A stretch of DNA of 64,000 nt from Corallococcus sp. NCRR (GTDB lineage Bacteria > Myxococcota > Myxococcia > Myxococcales > Myxococcaceae), in contig NZ_CP114039.1 in the NCBI RefSeq assembly GCF_026965535.1, forward strand, positions 9,531,461-9,595,460, given 5' to 3'. The notes under the pieces are model-generated. The model searched no databases and was not told the origin of the DNA. It worked only from the letters and a program-made list of their open reading frames with translations. Position numbers and translations under genes: made by a program. This document shows, piece after piece, positions 28,391 through 35,297 of the stretch. Numbering within the stretch: the first letter of the stretch is position 1; every line of letters begins with the position of its first letter.

Positions 28391-28656
28391 AGCGCCACGT
28401 CCGCGATGAGCATGAGGAGCTGCTGGGTGAAGCGCGTGAGCTGCCCGGCGATCCACGGCCCCGCGAGCACCAGGGACAGCACCGCCGCGCACAGCTTGGG
28501 CACCACCGACAGCGTGCTCTCCTGCAACTGGGTCGTTGCCTGGAAGAGGCTCATCAGGAAGCCCACCAGCAGGCTCGCGCCAATGGGCGGCAGCGAGGCG
28601 AGCACCATCAACAGCAGGGCTTCACGGCCCAGGGTGAGCAGGACGTCCTGGGTCAT
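28387..28656 (-). CDS. sctS: Type III secretion export-gate protein SctS (FliQ family)
   Basis: 89 residues from ATG 28656, the normal size for FliQ/YscS/SpaQ. Two membrane hairpin helices are seen (about 15-40 and 52-75). The family block VGFLMSLFQATTQLQESTLSVVPK (residues about 33-56) is clear. It starts four bases after the sctR stop and its stop overlaps the sctT start. An in-frame start 51 bases upstream lies inside sctR and is less likely. Confidence 0.94.
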   Translation of the reverse strand: MTQDVLLTLGREALLLMVLASLPPIGASLLVGFLMSLFQATTQLQESTLSVVPKLCAAVLSLVLAGPWIAGQLTRFTQQLLMLIADVAL

Positions 28657-28660
28657 CGCG

Positions 28661-29386
28661 TCACCGGTAGCCGAGGATGAGTCCCCGCGCGAGCAGGGCC
28701 CAACCATCCACGGCGACGAAGAGGAGGATCTTGAAGGGCAGGCTCACCTGGCCCGGTGACAACGTCTGCATCCCCAACGCGAGCAACACGTTGGCGATGA
28801 CCATGTCGAGCACCAGGAAGGGCAGGAAGACGATGAAGCCAATCTGGAAGGCCTCCTTCAGCTCGGTGATGACGAAGGCCGGGATGACGACGAACAAGTC
28901 CGTCTCCTGCACCTGCTCGGATTCCTCCGGAGGACGCAGCTCGCGGGCCAGGTCCACGAAGCGGGCCCGTTCCTCCGGGCCTCCATGCTTCATGAGGAAT
29001 GCTCGCAGGGGCTCCGTCACCTGCTTCGCGGCGGAGAGGACCTGCGCTCCGGAATGGACCTCGTCGTACGCCGCCTGTCCCGCGTCGTACATGCGCTCCA
29101 TCACCGGCGCCATGATGTGCCCCGTCAGCACCACCGCGAGCCCCGTGAGCACCAGCGTCGGCGGTGCCTGCTGCGTGCCCATCGCCGAGCGGGCCAGCGA
29201 GAGCACCACGGCGATCTTCGAGAAGCTCGTCAGCATCAGCACCGCGAACGGCAGCAGCGACAGGAGCGCGAGCATCCCCATCATCGCCAGCGGACTGCCG
29301 GCATAGGAGGCCTGCGACAGGGACTGCTCCGCGGCGAACGCGCTCGCGGGAAGGAGCACGCCGCATCCCAATCCGAGGGCCTTCAT
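28661..29386 (-). CDS. sctR: Type III secretion export-gate protein SctR (FliP family)
   Basis: 241 residues from ATG 29386, which overlaps the preceding stop by four bases. It has a cleavable-looking signal sequence (LLPASAFAAEQ), as in FliP, then the N-terminal helix with SFSKIAVVLSLARSAMGTQQAPP, a periplasmic domain of about 90 residues, and two C-terminal helices with FVVIPAFVITELKEAFQIGF and LDMVIANVLLALGM, both FliP/YscR signatures. A signal peptide is a trait of flagellar FliP more than of injectisome SctR, in line with the FliO-like gene immediately upstream. Confidence 0.95.
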   Translation of the reverse strand: MKALGLGCGVLLPASAFAAEQSLSQASYAGSPLAMMGMLALLSLLPFAVLMLTSFSKIAVVLSLARSAMGTQQAPPTLVLTGLAVVLTGHIMAPVMERMYDAGQAAYDEVHSGAQVLSAAKQVTEPLRAFLMKHGGPEERARFVDLARELRPPEESEQVQETDLFVVIPAFVITELKEAFQIGFIVFLPFLVLDMVIANVLLALGMQTLSPGQVSLPFKILLFVAVDGWALLARGLILGYR

Positions 29387-29871
29387 CCCCCACCCCGCTT
29401 CCGCGGCGCGCCGCAAGCCGACTTCGTCTGTCGCACGCGAGGGAAGAGCACCGTCGGCTCCAGTTCCAGGTCGAACCGGGACTTCATCGTCGGCCTGGGC
29501 GCGGCACCGGGCAGGACCGCCACGGCGCGGGTCTCATGAATCTCCGCGAAGGTGTCGCCGTAGGCCACGAGGTAGCGCCGGCCATCCGCCTCCACGAGCG
29601 CGAGACCACAACGCTGGGAAAGTCCTGTCCGCGAGACGATGCTCAGGGGCTCCGGAGCGGCGGCGGCACTCCCGGCCATGCCTCCCTTGCGGAGCATCAC
29701 CCAGCCCAGACCGGCCAGCGCCATCGCGCCAATCACCAGGCGCGAGGTGCCCACCAGCGACAGTCCCTCTAGGGGCGCGAGCGTCGCCAGCCCCACGAGC
29801 AGGGCCAACGCGAACAGCAGCCTGCCGCGTGGCGAGAACGAGGACAGCAGCGTGTTCACGGGCGCGCTCAC
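29383..29871 (-). CDS. FliO-like protein in the T3SS operon
   Basis: 162 residues. Two hydrophobic segments (about 15-40 and 42-62) are followed by a small soluble domain with SRTGLSQRCGLALVEADGRRYLVAYGD (residues about 80-107), the pattern of the FliO cytoplasmic domain (a beta-rich region usually containing LxxxxxLxLVxVxGRxLLLG). The last 25 residues are basic. FliO assists assembly of the FliP ring in flagella and is normally missing from virulence injectisomes. Its place directly before sctR, with four-base overlaps on both sides, fits a FliP-chaperone role. Assignment rests on position and topology, with weak motif similarity. Confidence 0.65.
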   Translation of the reverse strand: MSAPVNTLLSSFSPRGRLLFALALLVGLATLAPLEGLSLVGTSRLVIGAMALAGLGWVMLRKGGMAGSAAAAPEPLSIVSRTGLSQRCGLALVEADGRRYLVAYGDTFAEIHETRAVAVLPGAAPRPTMKSRFDLELEPTVLFPRVRQTKSACGAPRKRGGG

Positions 29872-31019
29872 GGCAGCAACGCCAGGATGCGGGCGCCCAC
29901 TTCGCCTTCAATCTCCACCAACTCCGCGCGCGCGACCACGCGGTCCCCCACGCGCAGCAGCACCGGGCTGCTCGCGTTCACGTGCAGGGGCAGCAACGTG
30001 CCCGGCTTCAGCGCCGCCAGCTCCGCCAGGGGCAACATCAACCGCGTCAGTTCAATCTCCACATCCACCGGGAGCGGCGGCATCGCCTCGCTCCGCTTGT
30101 TCGTCGCCACCATGTCCGACTCCTGTCGGGCCGCGCGCGAGTGCACGCTCCCTGTCGAAAAGCCTTCCGTCAGAAACTCGCCCCGGAGCGCGAAGCCCCG
30201 GGTGATCAGCTGTCCCTGGCCCTCCACCCGGCCGTCCCGGAGACGCACGCCCTCGAAGAGCACGACGTCTCCCGCGGCCAGCGCATCCACCGCCGCGGCC
30301 TGCAATGGACTGCGCCCCATGAGGCAGCGCGCGGGAACCGATGCCGCCAGCACCTGGGGCGCCACCGCGCCCGGTGACTCCATGGGCAGCTCTTGAAACG
30401 CGGTCTGCACGGCACGGGCGGGCAGGAGCACCCGGCCGCCCACCGTCGCTCCGTCCACCGTTGCCGTCAGCAGCACCGCCACATAGGGCTGCCGCGCATC
30501 GACTCGCGTCAGCACGTCGCCGCGCCGCATCGACACCGCGGACAAGCGAGGCCCCAGCCTTCGCACCCATTCGCCCTGCCCACGCGTCGCGGCCAGGGCG
30601 GACAGCAGCAGGTACACCAGCGTGGACTCTTCCAGCCGGGTCAGCTCCGCCACGGGAGCGGGCCGCGGCCCCGTCCCCGCCAGCCTCGCCAGCGCCGCGA
30701 AGACCAGCGGCACCTCCAGCTCCACGATGGCGGTGCCCCCCACCGCCGACAGCTCCACCAGCGCGAACACCATTCCCACCGCCAGCTCGCGCTCCGGCTG
30801 GACCGCCGCCGGCACCAGGTGCCCCTCCACCGTGACCGCCGCGCCCAGGTCCCGCGACAGCGCCGCGCCCACGTCGCGCAGGAGCTCCGCGCCCCAACGC
30901 CCCACCTGGGGCCGCTGTCCCAACACCAGGTGGGCGCGCGTCAGCCGGCGCGCTCCCGGGCGGAACGGACGCGTGGGCTTCTTCGAGGCGCTGGGAGACC
31001 TGACTGGATTCGTTTGCAT
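29868..31019 (-). CDS. sctQ: Type III secretion sorting-platform protein SctQ (SpoA domains)
   Basis: 383 residues from ATG 31019 (GGAG seven bases upstream). The N-terminal two thirds (about 1-290) resemble the divergent YscQ/HrcQ N-domain, with a first SpoA-like part around VDALAAGDVVLFEGVRL. The C-terminal 75 residues are a clear SpoA/FliN domain (PVDVEIELTRLMLPLAEL ... PVLLRVGDRVVARAELVEIEG). SctQ forms the cytosolic C-ring that docks the ATPase and sorts substrates. An internal start that yields a separate SpoA protein, known in YscQ, could exist at the Met of SDMVATNKRSEAMPPLP (not proven). Confidence 0.88.
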   Translation of the reverse strand: MQTNPVRSPSASKKPTRPFRPGARRLTRAHLVLGQRPQVGRWGAELLRDVGAALSRDLGAAVTVEGHLVPAAVQPERELAVGMVFALVELSAVGGTAIVELEVPLVFAALARLAGTGPRPAPVAELTRLEESTLVYLLLSALAATRGQGEWVRRLGPRLSAVSMRRGDVLTRVDARQPYVAVLLTATVDGATVGGRVLLPARAVQTAFQELPMESPGAVAPQVLAASVPARCLMGRSPLQAAAVDALAAGDVVLFEGVRLRDGRVEGQGQLITRGFALRGEFLTEGFSTGSVHSRAARQESDMVATNKRSEAMPPLPVDVEIELTRLMLPLAELAALKPGTLLPLHVNASSPVLLRVGDRVVARAELVEIEGEVGARILALLP

Positions 31020-31152
31020 CCGGAGCTCCGGGACGGCGACGGGACACACGTCCCCTGTGCACGGCCATGGCCAGGGGGCCGGCACGTGGAATCAGGGTGT
31101 TGGCTGGAGGCGGAGGTCCGTCTTCGGGATGCCCCTCCACACCCGGGGACGC

Positions 31153-31632
31153 TCAGCGCAGGGCTTCGCGGATGCGCCGCTCCGCCAGGGCGGTCAGGGC
31201 CGGAGCGGCATCCGCTCGCGATTCGGTCCCCTCCCACTGGGGAAACCGGCTGCGGTGGTACCGAGGAAGGCCGCGAAAGGCTTCCTGGCGCAGGGCTTCG
31301 GGCGCCGTCTCCAGGAAGAGGGCCAACCGGGTCTCTCCGTCCGCCCGCTCGCCGAACTCCACCGCCACCTTGGCCTGGCGCTGGGCGGAGGGCATGGCGG
31401 CGAAGCGCTCCAGGTGGCGCAGCGCCCTGCCCGCTTCGGCATCCACCAGCCCTCCCAGCAGCTCCGCGGCGCGCTCCCGCGCCAGCACGCAGACGACCAG
31501 CGCGATGCGCTCCAACGGCAGGGACAACGCGGGCAGCGTGACCTCCGCCACCGCGGCCCGCGGCGCTTCCTGCCTCGAGGGCAGGAGCTTCCGGGCCTTG
31601 CGCAGCACCCGACCCACGCGTGTGACGTCCAT
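31153..31632 (-). CDS. Unknown T3SS-operon protein in the SctK/SctL position
   Basis: 159 residues, soluble, mostly helical, Arg/Ala/Leu-rich, without signal peptide or membrane span. It lies between sctJ (7 bases upstream) and sctQ. In many T3SS operons the genes after sctJ are sctK and sctL, which link the C-ring to the ATPase. The central block RHLERFAAMPSAQRQAKVAVEFGERADGE and the C-terminal LPRYHRSRFPQWEG match no motif I can name. It could be a divergent SctK or a lineage-specific adaptor. The coding call is firm from spacing and composition; the function is open. Confidence 0.6.
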   Translation of the reverse strand: MDVTRVGRVLRKARKLLPSRQEAPRAAVAEVTLPALSLPLERIALVVCVLARERAAELLGGLVDAEAGRALRHLERFAAMPSAQRQAKVAVEFGERADGETRLALFLETAPEALRQEAFRGLPRYHRSRFPQWEGTESRADAAPALTALAERRIREALR

Positions 31633-31639
31633 GGCGTGC

Positions 31640-32455
31640 TCAGGCCAGCTTGCGCGTGGAGCCCGGGGTCACCACCGGCCGCGCGGGCGTGGGCGGCGCA
31701 GGCGGCGCCGAGGGGGGCTGCTCCGCCAGGGCCCGGTAGTGCTTCCAGCGCAGCGTCGTCCAGACGAGCGCTCCGGATAGGCCCGTCACCAGCACGCCCA
31801 GCAGGGCGAGCACCACTCGCAGCCGCAGCGGGACGGGACCTCCCTTCGCGGATGGCGCCTCCACGTGCGTCGTCACCTCGTCCACCAGCAGCGAGACAGC
31901 CTCCGGTGACAGCCCCTCCACGCCTCCCGCGATGAGCTCACGCAGCGTGTCCGCCGACTTGCGCACGCGCGTCGCGCCACCGGGTGCCGTGCGCAACATG
32001 GCCGAAGCCTTCGAAGGCGCGGGGGCCTGGCCCGGCCTCGGCGGCGGCGGGACGACCAGGTGCACTCGCGCCAGCAGCACGCCGTCCACCGTCTGGAGCG
32101 TCTTCTCCAGCTCCCGCTCCATCCCCCGGACGCGGCAGACCTGCTCTTCAAGTGGCGAGCGCACGAGCCCGCTTCCGCCAAACACGTCGCAGCCCGTCTC
32201 CGCCGCGAGCCGGGGCAGCCCCAGCTCCGCCAGGATGCGCACCGCGTCCGAGGACTGCGCGTCCGTCACCTCAATGGCCCACGTGGGTTTCTTGCCCGGC
32301 TCGGGCACCTTGCGCGCGTCGAGCCCCCGCTCGACGAGCACCGTTTGAAGCTCATTGGCCTGACGTTCATCGAGGCCGTGCTGGATGCGCTCCCGGCACG
32401 CCGAAGCGCCCAGGAGCAGGAGGAAACAGAGACAACGAAGGGGAGCGGAACGCAT
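31640..32455 (-). CDS. sctJ: Type III secretion inner-membrane ring lipoprotein SctJ
   Basis: 271 residues. The signal peptide ends in a lipobox (GASAC, Cys 20). The periplasmic part has the two ring-building motifs of YscJ/PrgK: RBM1 with LDERQANELQTVLVERGLDA (about 28-47) and RBM2 with ELEKTLQTVDGVLLARVHLVVP (about 115-136), joined by the linker. A transmembrane helix (about 218-240) and a Pro-rich cytosolic tail follow. SctJ and SctD make the inner-membrane ring. This gene separates the system from flagella, where the same role is filled by the larger FliF. Confidence 0.95.
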   Translation of the reverse strand: MRSAPLRCLCFLLLLGASACRERIQHGLDERQANELQTVLVERGLDARKVPEPGKKPTWAIEVTDAQSSDAVRILAELGLPRLAAETGCDVFGGSGLVRSPLEEQVCRVRGMERELEKTLQTVDGVLLARVHLVVPPPPRPGQAPAPSKASAMLRTAPGGATRVRKSADTLRELIAGGVEGLSPEAVSLLVDEVTTHVEAPSAKGGPVPLRLRVVLALLGVLVTGLSGALVWTTLRWKHYRALAEQPPSAPPAPPTPARPVVTPGSTRKLA

Positions 32456-32470
32456 GGAACGAAGGACTCC

Positions 32471-32959
32471 TCACACCTGGGTCTGGAGGACCTGCTTGAC
32501 GCCGCCGGTGGCCTTCTCGACGACCTTGCCGGCGAGATCGAGCTCCTGACTGGCGCGGTAGACGTGGGCCTGGAGCGCGAGCAACTCCGAGGGACTGAAC
32601 GTGCGGCCGGACTCGGCGAGCTTCAGGATGTGGTCCAGTCGCTGCTGCGCCTGCCCCACGCGGTCCAACACCTCCACCGCCTGCTGACCGCGCGCCGCCT
32701 GGACCGAATCGACGCGGGCCCCCGGCTTCACCTCCGCGCAGCCCGCCTTCGCCCCCTCCACGCCGTCCGCCCGAGACGTGCCGGCGGTGGCTTCGGTGGG
32801 CGTGCGCACCGGCTTCGGCGGCCCCTCCGTCGTCACCGGCACGGGGCGCGACGGGGGCGTACGCACGCCCTCCAGCACCTTGCCGAACGTCTCCCTGCCG
32901 GACTCCACCGCGGGCGAAGGGCCCGCGCCGCCCACGGCTCCCAACTTGTCGATGGCCAT
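32471..32959 (-). CDS. sctI: Probable T3SS inner-rod/adaptor protein SctI
   Basis: 162 residues. Residues 1-75 are Pro/Thr/Gly-rich and probably disordered. The C-terminal 70 residues are helical and end in SPSELLALQAHVYRASQELDLAGKVVEKATGGVKQVLQTQV, split over about 122-162, which follows the EscI/YscI/HrpB pattern of a conserved LLxxQ then a second helix ending in LxxQ. SctI polymerises briefly to anchor the needle on the export gate. It lies directly upstream of sctJ as in many T3SS operons (15-base gap). Confidence 0.75.
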   Translation of the reverse strand: MAIDKLGAVGGAGPSPAVESGRETFGKVLEGVRTPPSRPVPVTTEGPPKPVRTPTEATAGTSRADGVEGAKAGCAEVKPGARVDSVQAARGQQAVEVLDRVGQAQQRLDHILKLAESGRTFSPSELLALQAHVYRASQELDLAGKVVEKATGGVKQVLQTQV

Positions 32960-32972
32960 CGTGAGCGCGCCT

Positions 32973-33470
32973 TCAGCGGATGTTGTTGATGGCGGCCTTC
33001 GCCGAGTCGTGGCGGACCTTCATGATGTTGGAGATGGCGTTGTGCTCGCGGCTCTCCTTCTGCATCTCGTTCTGGAGCGACAGGTAGGCCACGTTGAACT
33101 TCTGGCCGTCCGCGGCCATCAGCTTCTGCGCCTCCAGCAGGTCCCACGCGTCCCCCTGCCCCGTCGCCGCGCTGCCCGTCGAAGCCGTCGTCCCCGCGGT
33201 GCTCGCGCGCGCCGACATCGCGGTGGCACCTCCCGCCGCCGGCACCGACGACACGGCTTCCGTCGGAACAGCCGCGGACACCGTCCCGGCCAGGGAAGAC
33301 ACCACAGCGCTGGAGATGGCGCCCGACGGCAACATGCCGCCCACGAGCCCCGCACCCGTGCGCACCACCTCGCGCGCCGCTCGCGCCAGCGTGGGGCCGA
33401 ACTCCGTCTTCGGCGTCTGACGCGCGATGGACGGGGCGATGCTCAACGACGGGATGCGACGGTCTTCCAA
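32973..33470 (-). CDS. First gene of the T3SS operon: candidate needle-like (SctF-type) protein with N-terminal extension
   Basis: 165 residues from a TTG at 33468-33470, preceded by GGAGG at six-base spacing; a GTG at 33551 adds 27 residues but has no ribosome site. No signal peptide. Residues 1-105 are Ala/Ser/Thr/Gly-rich with a hydrophobic stretch (VVRTGAGLVGGMLPSGAISS). The last 60 residues are helical, polar and end in MKVRHDSAKAAINNIR. That tail aligns without gaps to the PrgI/MxiH needle C-terminus, where I count about 12 of 34 identities against the sequence as I remember it. The gene directly precedes sctI, where sctF often lies. The length is about twice a normal needle subunit, so the call is tentative. 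Confidence 0.5.
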   Translation of the reverse strand: MEDRRIPSLSIAPSIARQTPKTEFGPTLARAAREVVRTGAGLVGGMLPSGAISSAVVSSLAGTVSAAVPTEAVSSVPAAGGATAMSARASTAGTTASTGSAATGQGDAWDLLEAQKLMAADGQKFNVAYLSLQNEMQKESREHNAISNIMKVRHDSAKAAINNIR

Positions 33471-33686
33471 GGGGTGCCTCCGGCAGGGATTCGCCGGGGC
33501 TGCCTTCCACCGTCCGTGCCAGGGGCCAACCCCTTGAAACAACAGGAGCACGCCGCGTCAGGTGTCTCCCGTGCGCGGGCGCCACGTCCACGGCGCGGGA
33601 CGGCGGAGGAAAACCCGAAAACTTGCCCCCGCGCCAACCTGCTTCACAGTTGTCGCGTCCTGTCGCACCCGAAGGTGAGCCCCCCG

Positions 33687-34019
33687 ATGATGAACCCCTC
33701 CAATGGTCCCCGTCCGAACGAGCGCGAGCGCTACCACCCGCGCGTCGAAGCCCGGCTCCAGGTGAAGGTGCTCCTGTCGGGCCGCACCGTGACGGCGCAG
33801 GCGCGCGACATCTCCATGAACGGCCTGTTCCTCCAGGCCCACCCGGCGGACTCGCAGCGCGCGCTCACCATCGCCCTGCCGCTGCCGGGCGACCGGGAGC
33901 TCGTCACCATGTGCACCATCCGCCGCCGGGAAGTGGACGGCGTGGCGCTGGAGTTCGGCGAGCTGGACTGGGACGACCTCATCGCCCTGGCCCGCTTCCT
34001 CCACCCCCACCTGCCGTAA
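33687..34019 (+). CDS. PilZ domain protein (c-di-GMP receptor)
   Basis: 110 residues, a single PilZ domain. Both c-di-GMP contact motifs are intact: RxxxR in ERYHPRVEAR (about 14-23) and DxSxxG in DISMNGLFL (about 42-50). The chain ends in a helix (WDDLIALARFLHPHLP). Start ATGATG at 33687 after GAAGGTGAG. It is divergent from the T3SS operon, with about 215 bases between the proposed starts, so it might share a control region. In myxobacteria PilZ proteins modulate motility, polysaccharide or secretion systems; the target here is unknown. Confidence 0.88.
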   Translation: MMNPSNGPRPNERERYHPRVEARLQVKVLLSGRTVTAQARDISMNGLFLQAHPADSQRALTIALPLPGDRELVTMCTIRRREVDGVALEFGELDWDDLIALARFLHPHLP

Positions 34020-34037
34020 GGGCCTTCCGGTGGAGCG

Positions 34038-34439
34038 TCAGTCCGCGGCCGAGCGGGCCGCGCGCAGCCGCTCCACCAGGTCCATCAGCTCCGCGCCGCG
34101 GAAGGGCTTGTGGATGTAGCCGTCCGCGCCCGCCTGCGTCGCGCTCGCCACGTCCGCCTTCTTCGCCTTCGCGGTGAGCATGTAGAGCGGCACCTTCGCC
34201 GTGGCCGGGTCGCTCTTCAGGATGCGGCACACGGAGACGCCGTCCAGTTGCGGCAGCACCACGTCCATCAGGATGAGGTGGAAGTCGCGGTCGCGGGCCA
34301 GCTTCAGGCCCTCGATGCCATTGGCCGCGCAGACCACGTCCACCGCGCCGTCGCTCAACATGGAGCGAACCAGCTCGCGGATGACGGGCTCGTCCTCGAC
34401 GAGCAGGATGTGGAAGGGCGCTTGCGCGTTGCCAGCCAT
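34038..34439 (-). CDS. Single-domain response regulator
   Basis: 133 residues from ATG 34439, preceded by GAGGAAAC; an in-frame start at 34466 adds nine residues without a better site. A receiver domain with acidic pocket LLVEDEP, phospho-acceptor Asp in LILMDVVLPQLDG (about 55), Thr in MLTAKA and Lys in GYIHKPF. No output domain, so it acts by protein contact, as CheY-like regulators do. It is convergent with the PilZ gene (18 bases apart), which suggests, without proof, a link with c-di-GMP signalling. No kinase is adjacent. Confidence 0.93.
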   Translation of the reverse strand: MAGNAQAPFHILLVEDEPVIRELVRSMLSDGAVDVVCAANGIEGLKLARDRDFHLILMDVVLPQLDGVSVCRILKSDPATAKVPLYMLTAKAKKADVASATQAGADGYIHKPFRGAELMDLVERLRAARSAAD

Positions 34440-34532
34440 GTTTCCTCGGGGCCCCTCGTAGGCCATTGCCCTGGCGACGTCCAGCGAAGCGACGCCTGCC
34501 GGTAGCCCCTCTGTACGAAAGCGGTCCCCTGT

Positions 34533-34569
34533 CGGTTTTCCCCGACGGCGGGGTCGCTCCGGCCCCGCC
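34533..34569 (-). terminator. Terminator at the end of the moxR-bat operon
   Basis: Read on the minus strand, GGCGGGG (34563-34569) pairs with CCCCGCC (34547-34553) directly at the batE stop, and a second hairpin GTCGG/CCGAC (34531-34546) follows. No T-run, but the double stem is stable. Confidence 0.6.
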
Positions 34570-35297
34570 TAGATTTCGGCGACGCCGTCGCGTTCGGCCC
34601 AGCCCTCCAGGCCGTTGGGCAGGCGGATGCGGACGTACTTCCCCGTCTCATCCAGCAGCTGCACCTTCAGGCCGGCGTGCACCTCGAAGAGCGAGCGCCC
34701 CTCCGAGCGAGGCAGCTCCCGCGCCACCAGCGTGGGCGCCAGCACCACGGCCTCGTGCACGTTCTGGTGCACCCAGATGTGCGCCCCCAACAGCAGCGCC
34801 GCCGGCACCGCCGCCGTGAGGCAGAGGCCCGCCACCACCGCCACCGTCGTGCGCCGCATCGAGGGGAATGCGCGCCGGACGAGCAGCAGCGCGAAGCCCA
34901 CCAGCCACGCGACGAAGAAGACCCAGGCCACGGCCGCGCCGTCCGTCGCGGCCGCCAGCCGGGGGAGGAAGGCCTCGTCGGCGGTGGCGCCCACGACCTT
35001 GTCCACCTGCCGCGCCCGGGCCAGGGCCAGGTTGGCCTCCAGGTCCTCGGCGCGTCCGCCCTGCTTCCGGGCCTGCTCCAGCGCCAGCACCGCGCGGCCC
35101 AGGTCGCCCCGGGCCAGGTGCGTGGTGCCCAGGTTGTAGAGCACGTCCGGTCCGCCGAAGCCGTGGGCGATGAGCTTCTCGTACTCGGCCTGGGCGGTGG
35201 CGTAGTCCTCGCGGCCATACGCGTCGTTGGCCTGCTGGAAGACGGCCTCCGCTTCCTCGGCGGTGTAGTAGCCCTGCGTCGCCGCGTCGCTCATCAC
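34569..35297 (-). CDS. batE: BatE-like TPR and SH3-domain membrane protein
   Basis: 242 residues. Residues 12-95 form two TPR units (DAYGREDYATAQAEYEKLI; LYNLGTTHLARGDLGRAVLALEQAR). Two membrane helices lie at about 115-135 and 145-165. The C-terminal 65 residues are an SH3-like domain (LKVQLLDETGKYVRIRLPNGLEGWAERDGVAEI). This TPR-TM-SH3 order is that of BatE in Bacteroides aerotolerance operons. It probably faces the periplasm with TPR and SH3 parts on opposite sides or in the same compartment; topology is unclear. Its start overlaps the batD stop by four bases. Confidence 0.85.
   Translation of the reverse strand: MMSDAATQGYYTAEEAEAVFQQANDAYGREDYATAQAEYEKLIAHGFGGPDVLYNLGTTHLARGDLGRAVLALEQARKQGGRAEDLEANLALARARQVDKVVGATADEAFLPRLAAATDGAAVAWVFFVAWLVGFALLLVRRAFPSMRRTTVAVVAGLCLTAAVPAALLLGAHIWVHQNVHEAVVLAPTLVARELPRSEGRSLFEVHAGLKVQLLDETGKYVRIRLPNGLEGWAERDGVAEI

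Noticed and set aside
24478-29871. Flagellar export apparatus (FlhA, FlhB, FliR, FliQ, FliP, FliO)
   Set aside because: SctJ is a YscJ/PrgK-type lipoprotein, not FliF, and SctI lies next to it. No flagellin, hook or rod genes are seen.
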